This document shows positions 8,980-16,040 of a DNA stretch of 64,000 bases, piece by piece (within the stretch, counting starts at the first letter, position 1; each line of letters starts with the position of its first letter). A program made the translations under genes and the position numbers. Location of the stretch: the NCBI GenBank assembly GCA_016703225.1, contig JADJCM010000001.1, forward strand, positions 1,860,001-1,924,000, in the 5' to 3' direction. The notes beneath the pieces were generated by a model. It searched no databases, was not told the DNA's origin, and saw nothing but the letters and a program-made list of their open reading frames with translations. Source of the DNA: Lysobacterales bacterium (lineage in GTDB: Bacteria; Pseudomonadota; Gammaproteobacteria; Xanthomonadales; Ahniellaceae).

Positions 8980-10332
8980 ATGGCCGATCTGAAGGAAGCC
9001 CGCGTCCCCGATCTCGGGGGCAGCAGCGAGGCCCCCGTCATCGAGTTGCTGGTCAAGGTCGGCGACACGGTCAAGAAGGACCAGGGACTGGTCACGCTCG
9101 AGTCCGACAAGGCGACCATGGAAGTGCCTTCGAGCTATGCCGGCGTCGTGCGCGAGATCAAGGTCAAGCTCGGCGACGCGCTCTCCGAAGGCTCGGTGGT
9201 GGCGTTGATTGAAACCGCCGATGCGGCTCCAATCGTGCCCGTAGGAGCGACCCCGGTCGCGACCGTTGCAGCAGCGTCGCGGCCAGAGGCCGCTCCCACA
9301 CCAACCACATCGCCTGCACCAAAGCCTGCGGCGACGCCAGTCGCGACCGGGGTCGCTCCTACGGGCACGTCCGTGGCCGTGCCGCATAGCCATGACGCGA
9401 CGCAATTGGCGGGCACGGCGTTGCCGTATGCGTCGCCGGCGGTGCGTCTGTTCGCGCGCGAGCTTGGCGTGGATCTGGCGAAGGTCACGGGTACGGCGCG
9501 CGGTGGGCGCATCAGCAAGGACGATGTGCAGAACTACGTCAAGGCTGCGCTGGCGAAGCCGGCGGTGACTGCCACGGTCGCTGCTGGCAACGGCTTGAAT
9601 CTGTTGCCGTGGCCGAATGTCGACTTCAGCAAGTTCGGCGCGATCGAGTCGAAGCCGCTGGCGCGCATCAAGAAGATCTCGGGCGCGAACCTGGCGCGCA
9701 ACTGGGCGATGATTCCCCACGTCACCCAGTTCGACGACGCCGACATCACCGATCTCGAAGCGTTCCGCGTGCAGCTCAACAAGGAGAACGAGAAGGCCGG
9801 CCTCAAGCTGACCATGCTCGCCTTCCTGATGAAGGCCGCGGTCGCCGGTTTGAAGAAGTTCCCGGACTTCAATGCCTCGCTCGACGCCAGCGGCGAGACG
9901 CTGACCTTGAAGAAATACTTCCACATCGGCTTCGCCGCCGACACGCCGAATGGCCTGGTGGTGCCGGTGATCCGCGACGTCGACCAGAAGGGCGTGTTCG
10001 CGCTCGCGAAGGAGACCTCCGAACTCGCCGCGAAAGCACGCGAAGGCAAGCTCGGCCCCACCGACATGCAGGGCGGCTGTTTCTCGATCAGCTCGCTCGG
10101 CGGCATCGGCGGCACCGCCTTCACGCCGATCATCAACGCCCCCGAAGTCGCCATCCTCGGCGTGTCGAAGTCGTCGATGAAACCGGTGTGGAACGGCAAC
10201 AATTTCGACGCCCGCCTGATCCTGCCGATGTCGCTCAGCTATGACCACCGCGTCATCGACGGCGCCGCCGCCGCCCGCTTCACCAGCTACCTCGCGCAAC
10301 TGCTCGCCGATTTCCGGCGGGCGATGTTGTGA
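8980..10332 (+). CDS. aceF: Pyruvate dehydrogenase E2, dihydrolipoyl acetyltransferase
   Basis: This 450-residue core enzyme of the pyruvate dehydrogenase complex transfers acetyl from its lipoyl arm to CoA. The lipoyl domain (1-80) has the modified lysine K44 in ESDKATMEV. A long Ala/Pro/Thr linker follows (about 85-145), then the peripheral subunit-binding domain (SPAVRLFARELGVDLAKV) and the catalytic domain with H423 and D427 in HRVIDG. There is one lipoyl domain where E. coli has three. The start at 8980 has a GAGGTGG ribosome site. Three REP-like repeat units lie inside the linker. lpdA follows after 14 bases; no E1 gene is present in this window. Confidence 0.95.
   Translation: MADLKEARVPDLGGSSEAPVIELLVKVGDTVKKDQGLVTLESDKATMEVPSSYAGVVREIKVKLGDALSEGSVVALIETADAAPIVPVGATPVATVAAASRPEAAPTPTTSPAPKPAATPVATGVAPTGTSVAVPHSHDATQLAGTALPYASPAVRLFARELGVDLAKVTGTARGGRISKDDVQNYVKAALAKPAVTATVAAGNGLNLLPWPNVDFSKFGAIESKPLARIKKISGANLARNWAMIPHVTQFDDADITDLEAFRVQLNKENEKAGLKLTMLAFLMKAAVAGLKKFPDFNASLDASGETLTLKKYFHIGFAADTPNGLVVPVIRDVDQKGVFALAKETSELAAKAREGKLGPTDMQGGCFSISSLGGIGGTAFTPIINAPEVAILGVSKSSMKPVWNGNNFDARLILPMSLSYDHRVIDGAAAARFTSYLAQLLADFRRAML
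9241..9362. repeat. Three REP-like palindromic units inside the aceF linker
   Basis: Unit 1 (9241-9263) begins GTAGGAGCGACCCCGGTCGC. Unit 3 (9340-9362) is its exact 23-nt reverse complement. Unit 2 (9276-9299), also reverse-oriented, is a related GTGGGAGCGGCC...GGCCGCGAC element. This repeat type is common between genes in Xanthomonadales and Pseudomonas. Here all units stay in frame and encode VGATPVAT, ASRPEAAPT and VATGVAPT, making up much of the flexible linker between the lipoyl and subunit-binding domains. Confidence 0.85.
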
Positions 10333-10346
10333 GCGGAGACCGAGTC

Positions 10347-12161
10347 ATGGCGAACACGATCGAAGTGAAGGTCCCCGACCTCGGCGGTAGCAGCGAGGTG
10401 CCGGTGATCGAGGTGCTGGTCAAGGTCGGCGACACGATCAAGAAGGACCAGGGCCTGGTCACGCTCGAGTCGGACAAGGCGACGATGGAAGTGCCCTCGA
10501 GTGCGGCCGGTGTCGTGCGCGAGTTGCGGGTAAAACTAGGCGACAAGCTATCGGAGGGCATGGTGGTGGCGGTGGTGGACGCGATCGCTTCGCTCCCCTC
10601 TCCCGCCGGGAGAGGGGCTGGGGGTGAGGGCGCTCTTGCGTCGGCCGCACCCGATCCCTCATCCGGCCCTGCGGGCCACCTTCTCCCGGTGGGAGAAGGG
10701 AAGACCGGAGCGTCCGCGACCGCATCGCCAGCGAGTGGTCGCCAGCCTGATATCGAATGCCAGATCGTGGTGATCGGCGCCGGGCCGGGCGGGTACAGCG
10801 CGGCGTTCCGTGCCGCCGATCTCGACCAGAACGTGGTGCTGATCGAGCGCTATGCCGAACTCGGTGGCGTCTGCCTCAATGTCGGCTGCATTCCGTCCAA
10901 GGCGCTGCTGCATGCGGCGAAGGTGATCGACGAAGCGGCGCACGCGAGTGACTACGGCGTCAGCTTCGGCGCACCGAACATCGATCTCGACAAGCTGCGC
11001 GCGTACAAGAACAAGGTCGTGAAGACCTTGAACACGGGGCTGTCCGGCATGGCCAAGCAGCGCAAGGTCACGCGCGTGACCGGTGTCGCGAAGTTCGTCT
11101 CGGCGCACGAGGTCGAGGTCGCGACCACGGACGGTGCCAAGCTCGTACGTTTCGAGAAGGCGATCATCGCTGCCGGTTCGCAGCCGGTGAAACTGCCGGG
11201 CCTGCGCTGGGACGATCCGCGCGTGATGGACTCGACCGATGCGCTGATGCTCGCCGAGATCCCGAAGCGGCTGCTGGTCATCGGCGGCGGCATCATCGGC
11301 CTTGAGATGGCCTGCGTGTTCGATGCGCTCGGTTCGCAAGTGACCGTGGTCGAACTGGCCGACCAGCTGATGCCGGGTGCCGATCTCGATCTCGTGAAGC
11401 CGTTGCAGACGCGGCTCGCCAAGCGTTACGCCGGCATCCATCTGAAGACCAAGGTCGCCGCACTCGACGCCAAGCCGGACGGATTGCACGCGACCTTCGA
11501 AGGCGAGTCGATGCCGAAGAACACCGTGTTCGATCGCGTGTTGTGCGCGGTCGGGCGCACGCCGAACGGCAAGAAGCTCAATGCGGAAGCAGCCGGCGTA
11601 AACGTCGACGCGCGCGGCTTCATCGCCGTCGACAAGCAGATGCGCACCAACGTGCCGCACATCTTCGCGATCGGCGACATCGTCGGCCAGCCCATGCTCG
11701 CGCACAAGGCCACGCACGAGGCGAAAGTGGCGGCCGAGAACGCCAGCGGGCACAAGAGCGAATTCGTCGCGCGCGTGATCCCGAGCGTCGCCTACACCGA
11801 CCCCGAGATCGCCTGGGTCGGCCTCACCGAGACCGAAGCCAAGGCCCGCGGCATCGCCTACGGCAAGGGTGTGTTCCCGTGGGCGGCGTCGGGTCGCGCC
11901 ATCGGCATCGGTCGCACCGAGGGTTTCACCAAGATGCTGTACGACGAAACCACGCACCGCGTGATCGGCGTCGGCATCGTCGGCCCGCATGCCGGCGACC
12001 TGATCTCCGAAGCCGCGCTCGCGATCGAGATGCAGGCCGAGATCGCCGACGTCGGCCTGACCATCCACCCGCACCCGACGCTCGGCGAAACCGTCGGCCT
12101 CGCCGCCGAGGTGTGCGAGGGCACGGTGACGGATTTGTATCTGCCGAAACGGAAAAAATGA
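10347..12161 (+). CDS. lpdA: Dihydrolipoyl dehydrogenase (E3) with N-terminal lipoyl domain
   Basis: This 604-residue FAD enzyme reoxidises the dihydrolipoyl group of AceF with NAD+. It begins with its own lipoyl domain (K44 in ESDKATMEV), an architecture known for PDH-E3 in Neisseria and related groups. A linker follows, then the dehydrogenase: FAD-binding VVIGAGPGGYSAAFRAADL, redox cysteines C176 and C181 in GGVCLNVGCIPSK, NAD-binding VIGGGIIGLEMA, and the C-terminal catalytic HPHPTLGE. The ATG at 10347 was preferred for its GGAG site, although a GTG at 10329 abuts the aceF stop. The linker contains a dispersed-repeat insertion (10590-10700). Confidence 0.95.
   Translation: MANTIEVKVPDLGGSSEVPVIEVLVKVGDTIKKDQGLVTLESDKATMEVPSSAAGVVRELRVKLGDKLSEGMVVAVVDAIASLPSPAGRGAGGEGALASAAPDPSSGPAGHLLPVGEGKTGASATASPASGRQPDIECQIVVIGAGPGGYSAAFRAADLDQNVVLIERYAELGGVCLNVGCIPSKALLHAAKVIDEAAHASDYGVSFGAPNIDLDKLRAYKNKVVKTLNTGLSGMAKQRKVTRVTGVAKFVSAHEVEVATTDGAKLVRFEKAIIAAGSQPVKLPGLRWDDPRVMDSTDALMLAEIPKRLLVIGGGIIGLEMACVFDALGSQVTVVELADQLMPGADLDLVKPLQTRLAKRYAGIHLKTKVAALDAKPDGLHATFEGESMPKNTVFDRVLCAVGRTPNGKKLNAEAAGVNVDARGFIAVDKQMRTNVPHIFAIGDIVGQPMLAHKATHEAKVAAENASGHKSEFVARVIPSVAYTDPEIAWVGLTETEAKARGIAYGKGVFPWAASGRAIGIGRTEGFTKMLYDETTHRVIGVGIVGPHAGDLISEAALAIEMQAEIADVGLTIHPHPTLGETVGLAAEVCEGTVTDLYLPKRKK
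10590..10700. repeat. Dispersed GC-rich repeat pair inside the lpdA linker
   Basis: Two inverted-repeat blocks lie back to back. At 10591-10630 the core is CTCTCCCGCCGGGAGAGGGG followed by a GGGGGTGAGGG tail. At 10655-10700 a CCCTCATCCGGCCC block leads to CTTCTCCCGGTGGGAGAAGG. This mirrored architecture matches a repeat family widespread in proteobacterial intergenic DNA. Here it is read in frame as SLPSPAGRGAGGEG and PSSGPAGHLLPVGEGK, lengthening the linker between the lipoyl and FAD domains. Confidence 0.8.
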
Positions 12162-12477
12162 CGCACCCTCCCGGGGCGTTTGTTGCCCCGGGTTCCCATT
12201 CCGTCGCGCGCACCCGGGGCCTTACCCCGTGCTCCCAATGGGTCGTGTTCACCTGGGGCGATGCCCCAGGCTCTTGTCGTGTCGCGCCGGCGGCGCTCAG
12301 GCATGCGACGCAAGGGCGCGAGTCTGCGCTCATTCTTGTCGACCTCGAAGGAGCGCTCGAATGAGAGCCTGGGGCAACGCCTCATGCGGATCGATAACGC
12401 GGACTTAACTTCGCGCATGCTTCCCTGTCTCCCCATGACGCTGACTCCGGCGTGATGGTGGGCACGGAGATCGCATC
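12162..12477. terminator. Intergenic region with hairpins after lpdA
   Basis: This 316-base gap has no gene that I can support. An 8-bp stem (CCCGGGGC / GCCCCGGG, 12170-12177 with 12185-12192) lies just after the lpdA stop and could terminate transcription, though no T-run follows. A second hairpin built on CCTGGGGC and GCCCCAGG lies near 12252-12272. Several CCGGGGC/CTGGGGC variants recur through the gap, suggesting a degenerate local repeat. The promoter of the following gene should lie in the last 100 bases, but no clear boxes are visible. Confidence 0.45.
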
Positions 12478-13656
12478 ATGAACGAACACACGTATACCTA
12501 CGGCGTTGAAGAGGAGTTCTTCCTCTCGCAGGGTGACACCGGCAACATCGCGACGCGCATGCCGCAAGCATTCCTGCACGAGGTGCGTCGCCGCCTCGGC
12601 GAGCGTGCCAGCAACGAGCTGCTGCAGTCGCAGATCGAGCTGGTCACGCCGGTGTGCGGCACCGTTGCGGAACTGGAACGCGCCGTGGTCGGCAATCGTC
12701 GCGTCGTCGGCGAAATCGCCAAGCGTTTTGACATCGCCCTGGTCTCCGCCGGCACGCATCCGCTGGCGGAATGGCGCGAACAGAACCTGACCCAGAAGCC
12801 GCGTTATCGCCAACTGGTCTCGGACTTCCAGATCGTCGGCCGCCGCAACCTGCTGTGCGGCTTGCACGTGCATGTCGCGCCGCCGCCGGACCAGGATCGC
12901 GTCGACGTGATGAACCGCATCCTCGCCTACACGCCGATCTTCCTGGCGCTGTCGTGTTCGTCGCCGTTCTGGAACCGCCAGGGCACCGGCCTGATGAGTT
13001 ATCGCCAGGCTGCCTACGACGAGTGGCCGCGTACCGGCATTCCCGAGTTCTTCAACGGCGAGGCCGACTACAACGCCTTCGTGCACATGCTGGTCCAGGC
13101 CGGGGTGATCGAGAACGCCAGCTTCCTGTGGTGGGCGGTGCGGGTGTCGGCCAACTACCCGACGATCGAGTTGCGCATCGCCGATGCCTGCACCGATGTG
13201 CGCGACACGCTCTGCATCGCCGACCTGTTCCGCTGCCTGGTGCGCGCGGCGGTGCGCAACCCGAGCCTCGGCCGGGCGCGCATGTCGACCACGCGCCTGC
13301 TGATCGAGGAGAACCGCTGGCAGGCCAAGCGCCACGGCATCGCCGCGCAGTTCATCGACGAATTCGGCAGCGGTGAGCGCATGCCGCTGGCCGAACGCAT
13401 GGAACAGCTGTTTGCGCTGATCGCCGACGATGTCGCCCACTTCGGCTGCGAGGCGGCGGTGGCGCAGGCGCGTCACATTCTCGTGCGTGGCAGCAGCGCC
13501 GACCTGCAGATCGCCGAATTCAAGCGTGCACGCGACACCGGCGCCACGCGCCCGGAAGCCTGCCGGGAAGTGGCGCGCTGGCTGGCGGGGCACTCGGCTC
13601 CAGCGCATACTCTCGGACCTGTCCAGCCCGACATCTCGCCCCGACTGAGTGCATGA
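12478..13656 (+). CDS. YbdK-type carboxylate-amine ligase (GCS2 family)
   Basis: This 392-residue member of the glutamate-cysteine ligase family 2 is an ATP-grasp-like enzyme that joins an amino acid carboxylate to an amine. Family signatures are YGVEEEFFL at the N-terminus, the LLQSQIELVTP strand, the CGLHVHVAPP histidine motif, and SANYPTIELRIADACTD. The real substrate of YbdK proteins is mostly unknown. The amidotransferase gene that follows overlaps the stop by four bases (ATGA), so the two probably form a pathway pair: one makes a gamma-glutamyl-type amide and the other hydrolyses one. Confidence 0.9.
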   Translation: MNEHTYTYGVEEEFFLSQGDTGNIATRMPQAFLHEVRRRLGERASNELLQSQIELVTPVCGTVAELERAVVGNRRVVGEIAKRFDIALVSAGTHPLAEWREQNLTQKPRYRQLVSDFQIVGRRNLLCGLHVHVAPPPDQDRVDVMNRILAYTPIFLALSCSSPFWNRQGTGLMSYRQAAYDEWPRTGIPEFFNGEADYNAFVHMLVQAGVIENASFLWWAVRVSANYPTIELRIADACTDVRDTLCIADLFRCLVRAAVRNPSLGRARMSTTRLLIEENRWQAKRHGIAAQFIDEFGSGERMPLAERMEQLFALIADDVAHFGCEAAVAQARHILVRGSSADLQIAEFKRARDTGATRPEACREVARWLAGHSAPAHTLGPVQPDISPRLSA

Positions 13657-14429
13657 GCACACGGATTCCGCTGATCGCCGTTTCGCCCCGACTGCTGCAC
13701 CAGGTGCCGAGCGAACTCGGCTTCCGTGGCAAGAAGCTGCAGTTCCTCGAGCAGTCGGTGTCGCACTGGCTGTCGCACGCCGGGGCGATTGTCGCGATGG
13801 TGCCGACGATCGAGCGTGGCGGCGAACTGCGTCGCGCCGATCTCGATGTGGATGACATCGCCGAGCGCTTCGACGGGCTGTTCTTGCAGGGTGGCGCCGA
13901 TCTCGATCCACGCCTGTACGGCGAGGAACCGCGCGAGATCACGCTCGGTGTCGATGCTGTGCGCGACCGCTTCGAACTGGATTTGCTGCGCGCGTTCGAT
14001 CGCGCCATGAAGCCCGTACTCGGCATCTGCCGCGGCATGCAGTTGATCAATGTCGCTTTCGGCGGCACGCTCCACCAAGACCTGCTGCTCGACGGCGTGA
14101 CCAGCGAGTCGCACATGATCAGCGAGCGTTACGACGAACACGGCCACGCGCTGAACATCCGCGACGGCGGTCGCTTCGCCGAGTGGTACGGCGCCGGCAC
14201 GCGCTTCCGCATCAACTCGATTCACCACCAGGCGGCGAAACAGGTCGCGCCCGGTTTCCTGGTCGAGGCCCAGGCCGACGACAGCGTGATCGAGGCGATC
14301 TCGTGCTCGGATCGCAGTCGCTTCATCGTCGGCGTGCAGTGGCACCCCGAGTTCCACGACGGCCGCGACCCCGAACTGATGGGCCGCGCGCCGCTGATGC
14401 AATCGTTTCTCGAAGCCTGCTCGCGCTGA
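13653..14429 (+). CDS. Class I glutamine amidotransferase-like gamma-glutamyl hydrolase
   Basis: This 258-residue protein resembles PuuD, which hydrolyses gamma-glutamyl-GABA. The nucleophile is C126 in GICRGMQLINVAFGG, completed by H231 and E233 in VQWHPEF. FLQGGADLDPRLYGE is the family's substrate-loop region. It is translationally coupled to the GCS2-type ligase upstream. The last 38 coding bases, with a few bases of the spacer, are repeated exactly at 14851-14893 beyond the hicBA genes. The gene itself is complete. Confidence 0.88.
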   Translation: MSTRIPLIAVSPRLLHQVPSELGFRGKKLQFLEQSVSHWLSHAGAIVAMVPTIERGGELRRADLDVDDIAERFDGLFLQGGADLDPRLYGEEPREITLGVDAVRDRFELDLLRAFDRAMKPVLGICRGMQLINVAFGGTLHQDLLLDGVTSESHMISERYDEHGHALNIRDGGRFAEWYGAGTRFRINSIHHQAAKQVAPGFLVEAQADDSVIEAISCSDRSRFIVGVQWHPEFHDGRDPELMGRAPLMQSFLEACSR

Positions 14430-14431
14430 GC
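14389..14431 (+). repeat. 43-nt direct repeat, left copy (3' end of amidotransferase gene)
   Basis: This stretch covers the last codons and stop of the amidotransferase gene plus two more bases. It is repeated without mismatch at 14851-14893. Together the two copies flank the hicBA pair, as attachment-site or target duplications would. Confidence 0.9.
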
Positions 14432-14432
14432 T

Positions 14433-14612
14433 TCAGTCGCCCGCGAGCTTTTTCAGGATCGATTTCGCCAGCTGCTCGTTGATCTCGTTGTGGCGCGGCA
14501 CCGGCTGCGACTGGCGGGTCGCCGGGTTGGTGTACCAGTCGTGTCTGCCGCCATGCCGGCTCAGCACGCAGCCCATGGCTTCGAGGGCCTTGATCAGGTC
14601 GCGGCGCTTCAT
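14433..14612 (-). CDS. hicA: HicA-type mRNA interferase toxin
   Basis: This 59-residue protein has the HicA double-stranded-RNA-binding-like fold: MKRRDLIKALEAMGCVLSRH, the active-site region GGRHDWYTNP with H24, and PVPRHNEINEQLAKSILKKL. HicA toxins cleave mRNA and are held inactive by HicB. The ATG directly follows the hicB stop (TGAATG), so the two are translated together with the antitoxin first. The stop lies four bases from the left 43-nt repeat. Confidence 0.92.
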   Translation of the reverse strand: MKRRDLIKALEAMGCVLSRHGGRHDWYTNPATRQSQPVPRHNEINEQLAKSILKKLAGD

Positions 14613-14804
14613 TCACGCGACCTGCAATTCCTCGATCTTGCGGATGAAGGGCACTTCGCCGGAAGTGAAGTCGGCGAGGAGGTCGCGCAAGTTCTCCAGC
14701 AGCTCGTCCTTGCTCCGGCCTTGGGTCTGGTAGTCCGGGTAGTCGTTCAGAAAGCCGAGAAAGAACTCGCCGTCCTGCCAGTAGGTGTAGCGAACCGTCT
14801 GCAT
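14613..14804 (-). CDS. hicB: HicB-family antitoxin (short form)
   Basis: This 63-residue HicB-like protein contains the partial RNase-H-like fold (YTYWQDGEFFLGFLNDYPDY and TQGRSKDELLENLRDLLADF) but no obvious DNA-binding ribbon-helix-helix or HTH after it. It neutralises HicA by direct contact, and autoregulation may rely on the complex or be absent. It precedes hicA with no spacer. The promoter must lie within 14805-14920, beside the ubiA start. Confidence 0.9.
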   Translation of the reverse strand: MQTVRYTYWQDGEFFLGFLNDYPDYQTQGRSKDELLENLRDLLADFTSGEVPFIRKIEELQVA

Positions 14805-14850
14805 CGCATGCGCTCCGGAACTGCGGCAGATTCTAGCCGACGCGGGTCGC

Positions 14851-14893
14851 CGCCGCTGATGCAATCGTTTCTCGAAGCCTGCTCGCGCTGAGC
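14851..14893 (+). repeat. 43-nt direct repeat, right copy
   Basis: This is an exact copy of 14389-14431 (the 3' end of the amidotransferase gene), placed between hicB and ubiA. It encodes nothing here. The 419 bases between the two copies contain only the toxin-antitoxin pair. Confidence 0.9.
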
Positions 14894-14918
14894 GCGGGTT
14901 TCGCCGCACAATCGCGGC

Positions 14919-15893
14919 ATGACCCGGACCCCGAAATCGCAGGCGCGACGCGTCGCGCATCCGCAGCCACGCTCGACTGCGGCGCCGGTGCGCGTGGGCG
15001 ACGGACTGCAGCACAGCCAGTCCCCAATCGACTGGCGCGAGCGCGCGCGCAACTACGCCCTGCTGATGCGTCTGGACAAACCCATCGGCTGGCTGCTGCT
15101 GCTGTGGCCGACCTATTGGGGGCTGTGGTCTGCGGCCAAGGGCATGCCATCGTGGTCGCTGCTGCTGATCTTCACGCTCGGCGTGATCGTGATGCGTTCG
15201 GCCGGTTGCGTGATCAACGACTACGCCGACCGCTGGCTCGACGGTCGCGTCCAGCGCACCGCGCAGCGGCCGCTGGTGAACGGCAAGGTGGCGCCACGCG
15301 AGGCGCTGATGGTGTTTGGCGCACTGATGATGTTGGCGTTGCTGCTGGTGGCGCTGACCAACGCGCTGACGATGCAGCTTGCCGTCGTCGGCGCCGCGCT
15401 CGCCATCGCCTATCCGTACCTGAAGCGGCACACCCACCTGCCGCAACTGTGGCTGGGCGCCGCATTCGGCTGGTCGGTGCCGATGGCCTACGCCGCGCAG
15501 AAGGGCGAGGTCGATCAGATCGCCTGGCTGCTGTTCCTCGGCAACGTGTTGTGGAGCACCGCCTACGACACCATCTACGCGATGGTCGATCGCGACGACG
15601 ACTTGAAGGCCGGCGCCAAGTCCACGGCGATCCTGTTCGACGATCTCGACACCGTCGCGATCGGCATCCTGCACGCCGGGTTCCTGTACGCGATGTGGTT
15701 CGCCGGCACGCGCCTGAACCTGGGCCCCGCCTACACCATCGGCTGGTGCGCCGCACTCGCGATCATCGCCGTGCAGCACTGGATCATCCGCACCCGCGCC
15801 CGCGACGACTGCTTCCGCGCTTTCAAGCTCAGCCACTGGGCCGGCGCGGCGTTGTGGGTGGGGATGGCGGTGGGCCTGGCGCGCGTAGGCTAG
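14919..15893 (+). CDS. ubiA: 4-hydroxybenzoate polyprenyltransferase
   Basis: This 324-residue integral membrane prenyltransferase attaches the polyprenyl chain to 4-hydroxybenzoate in ubiquinone synthesis. Both Mg-diphosphate motifs are present: CVINDYADRWLDG (first aspartate motif) and DTIYAMVDRDDD (second). About eight or nine transmembrane helices follow a 45-residue polar N-terminal extension, which is longer than in E. coli. A later start near MRLDKPIGW would give a normal length but would cut into the first conserved helix, so the 14919 start was kept with some doubt. Confidence 0.92.
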   Translation: MTRTPKSQARRVAHPQPRSTAAPVRVGDGLQHSQSPIDWRERARNYALLMRLDKPIGWLLLLWPTYWGLWSAAKGMPSWSLLLIFTLGVIVMRSAGCVINDYADRWLDGRVQRTAQRPLVNGKVAPREALMVFGALMMLALLLVALTNALTMQLAVVGAALAIAYPYLKRHTHLPQLWLGAAFGWSVPMAYAAQKGEVDQIAWLLFLGNVLWSTAYDTIYAMVDRDDDLKAGAKSTAILFDDLDTVAIGILHAGFLYAMWFAGTRLNLGPAYTIGWCAALAIIAVQHWIIRTRARDDCFRAFKLSHWAGAALWVGMAVGLARVG

Positions 15894-16040
15894 CGGACGG
15901 GACCAACCTTCGGCACGGTATACAGCGCGCTCGCAAAGCGCTACATACCCGGGCGCTCATCGCCGGCGCAGACGGTGGTCGGCGGTGGTGCTGCGACTCC
16001 GATTTGATCCACACACAACAAGATCCTGAGGGAGACTCCT

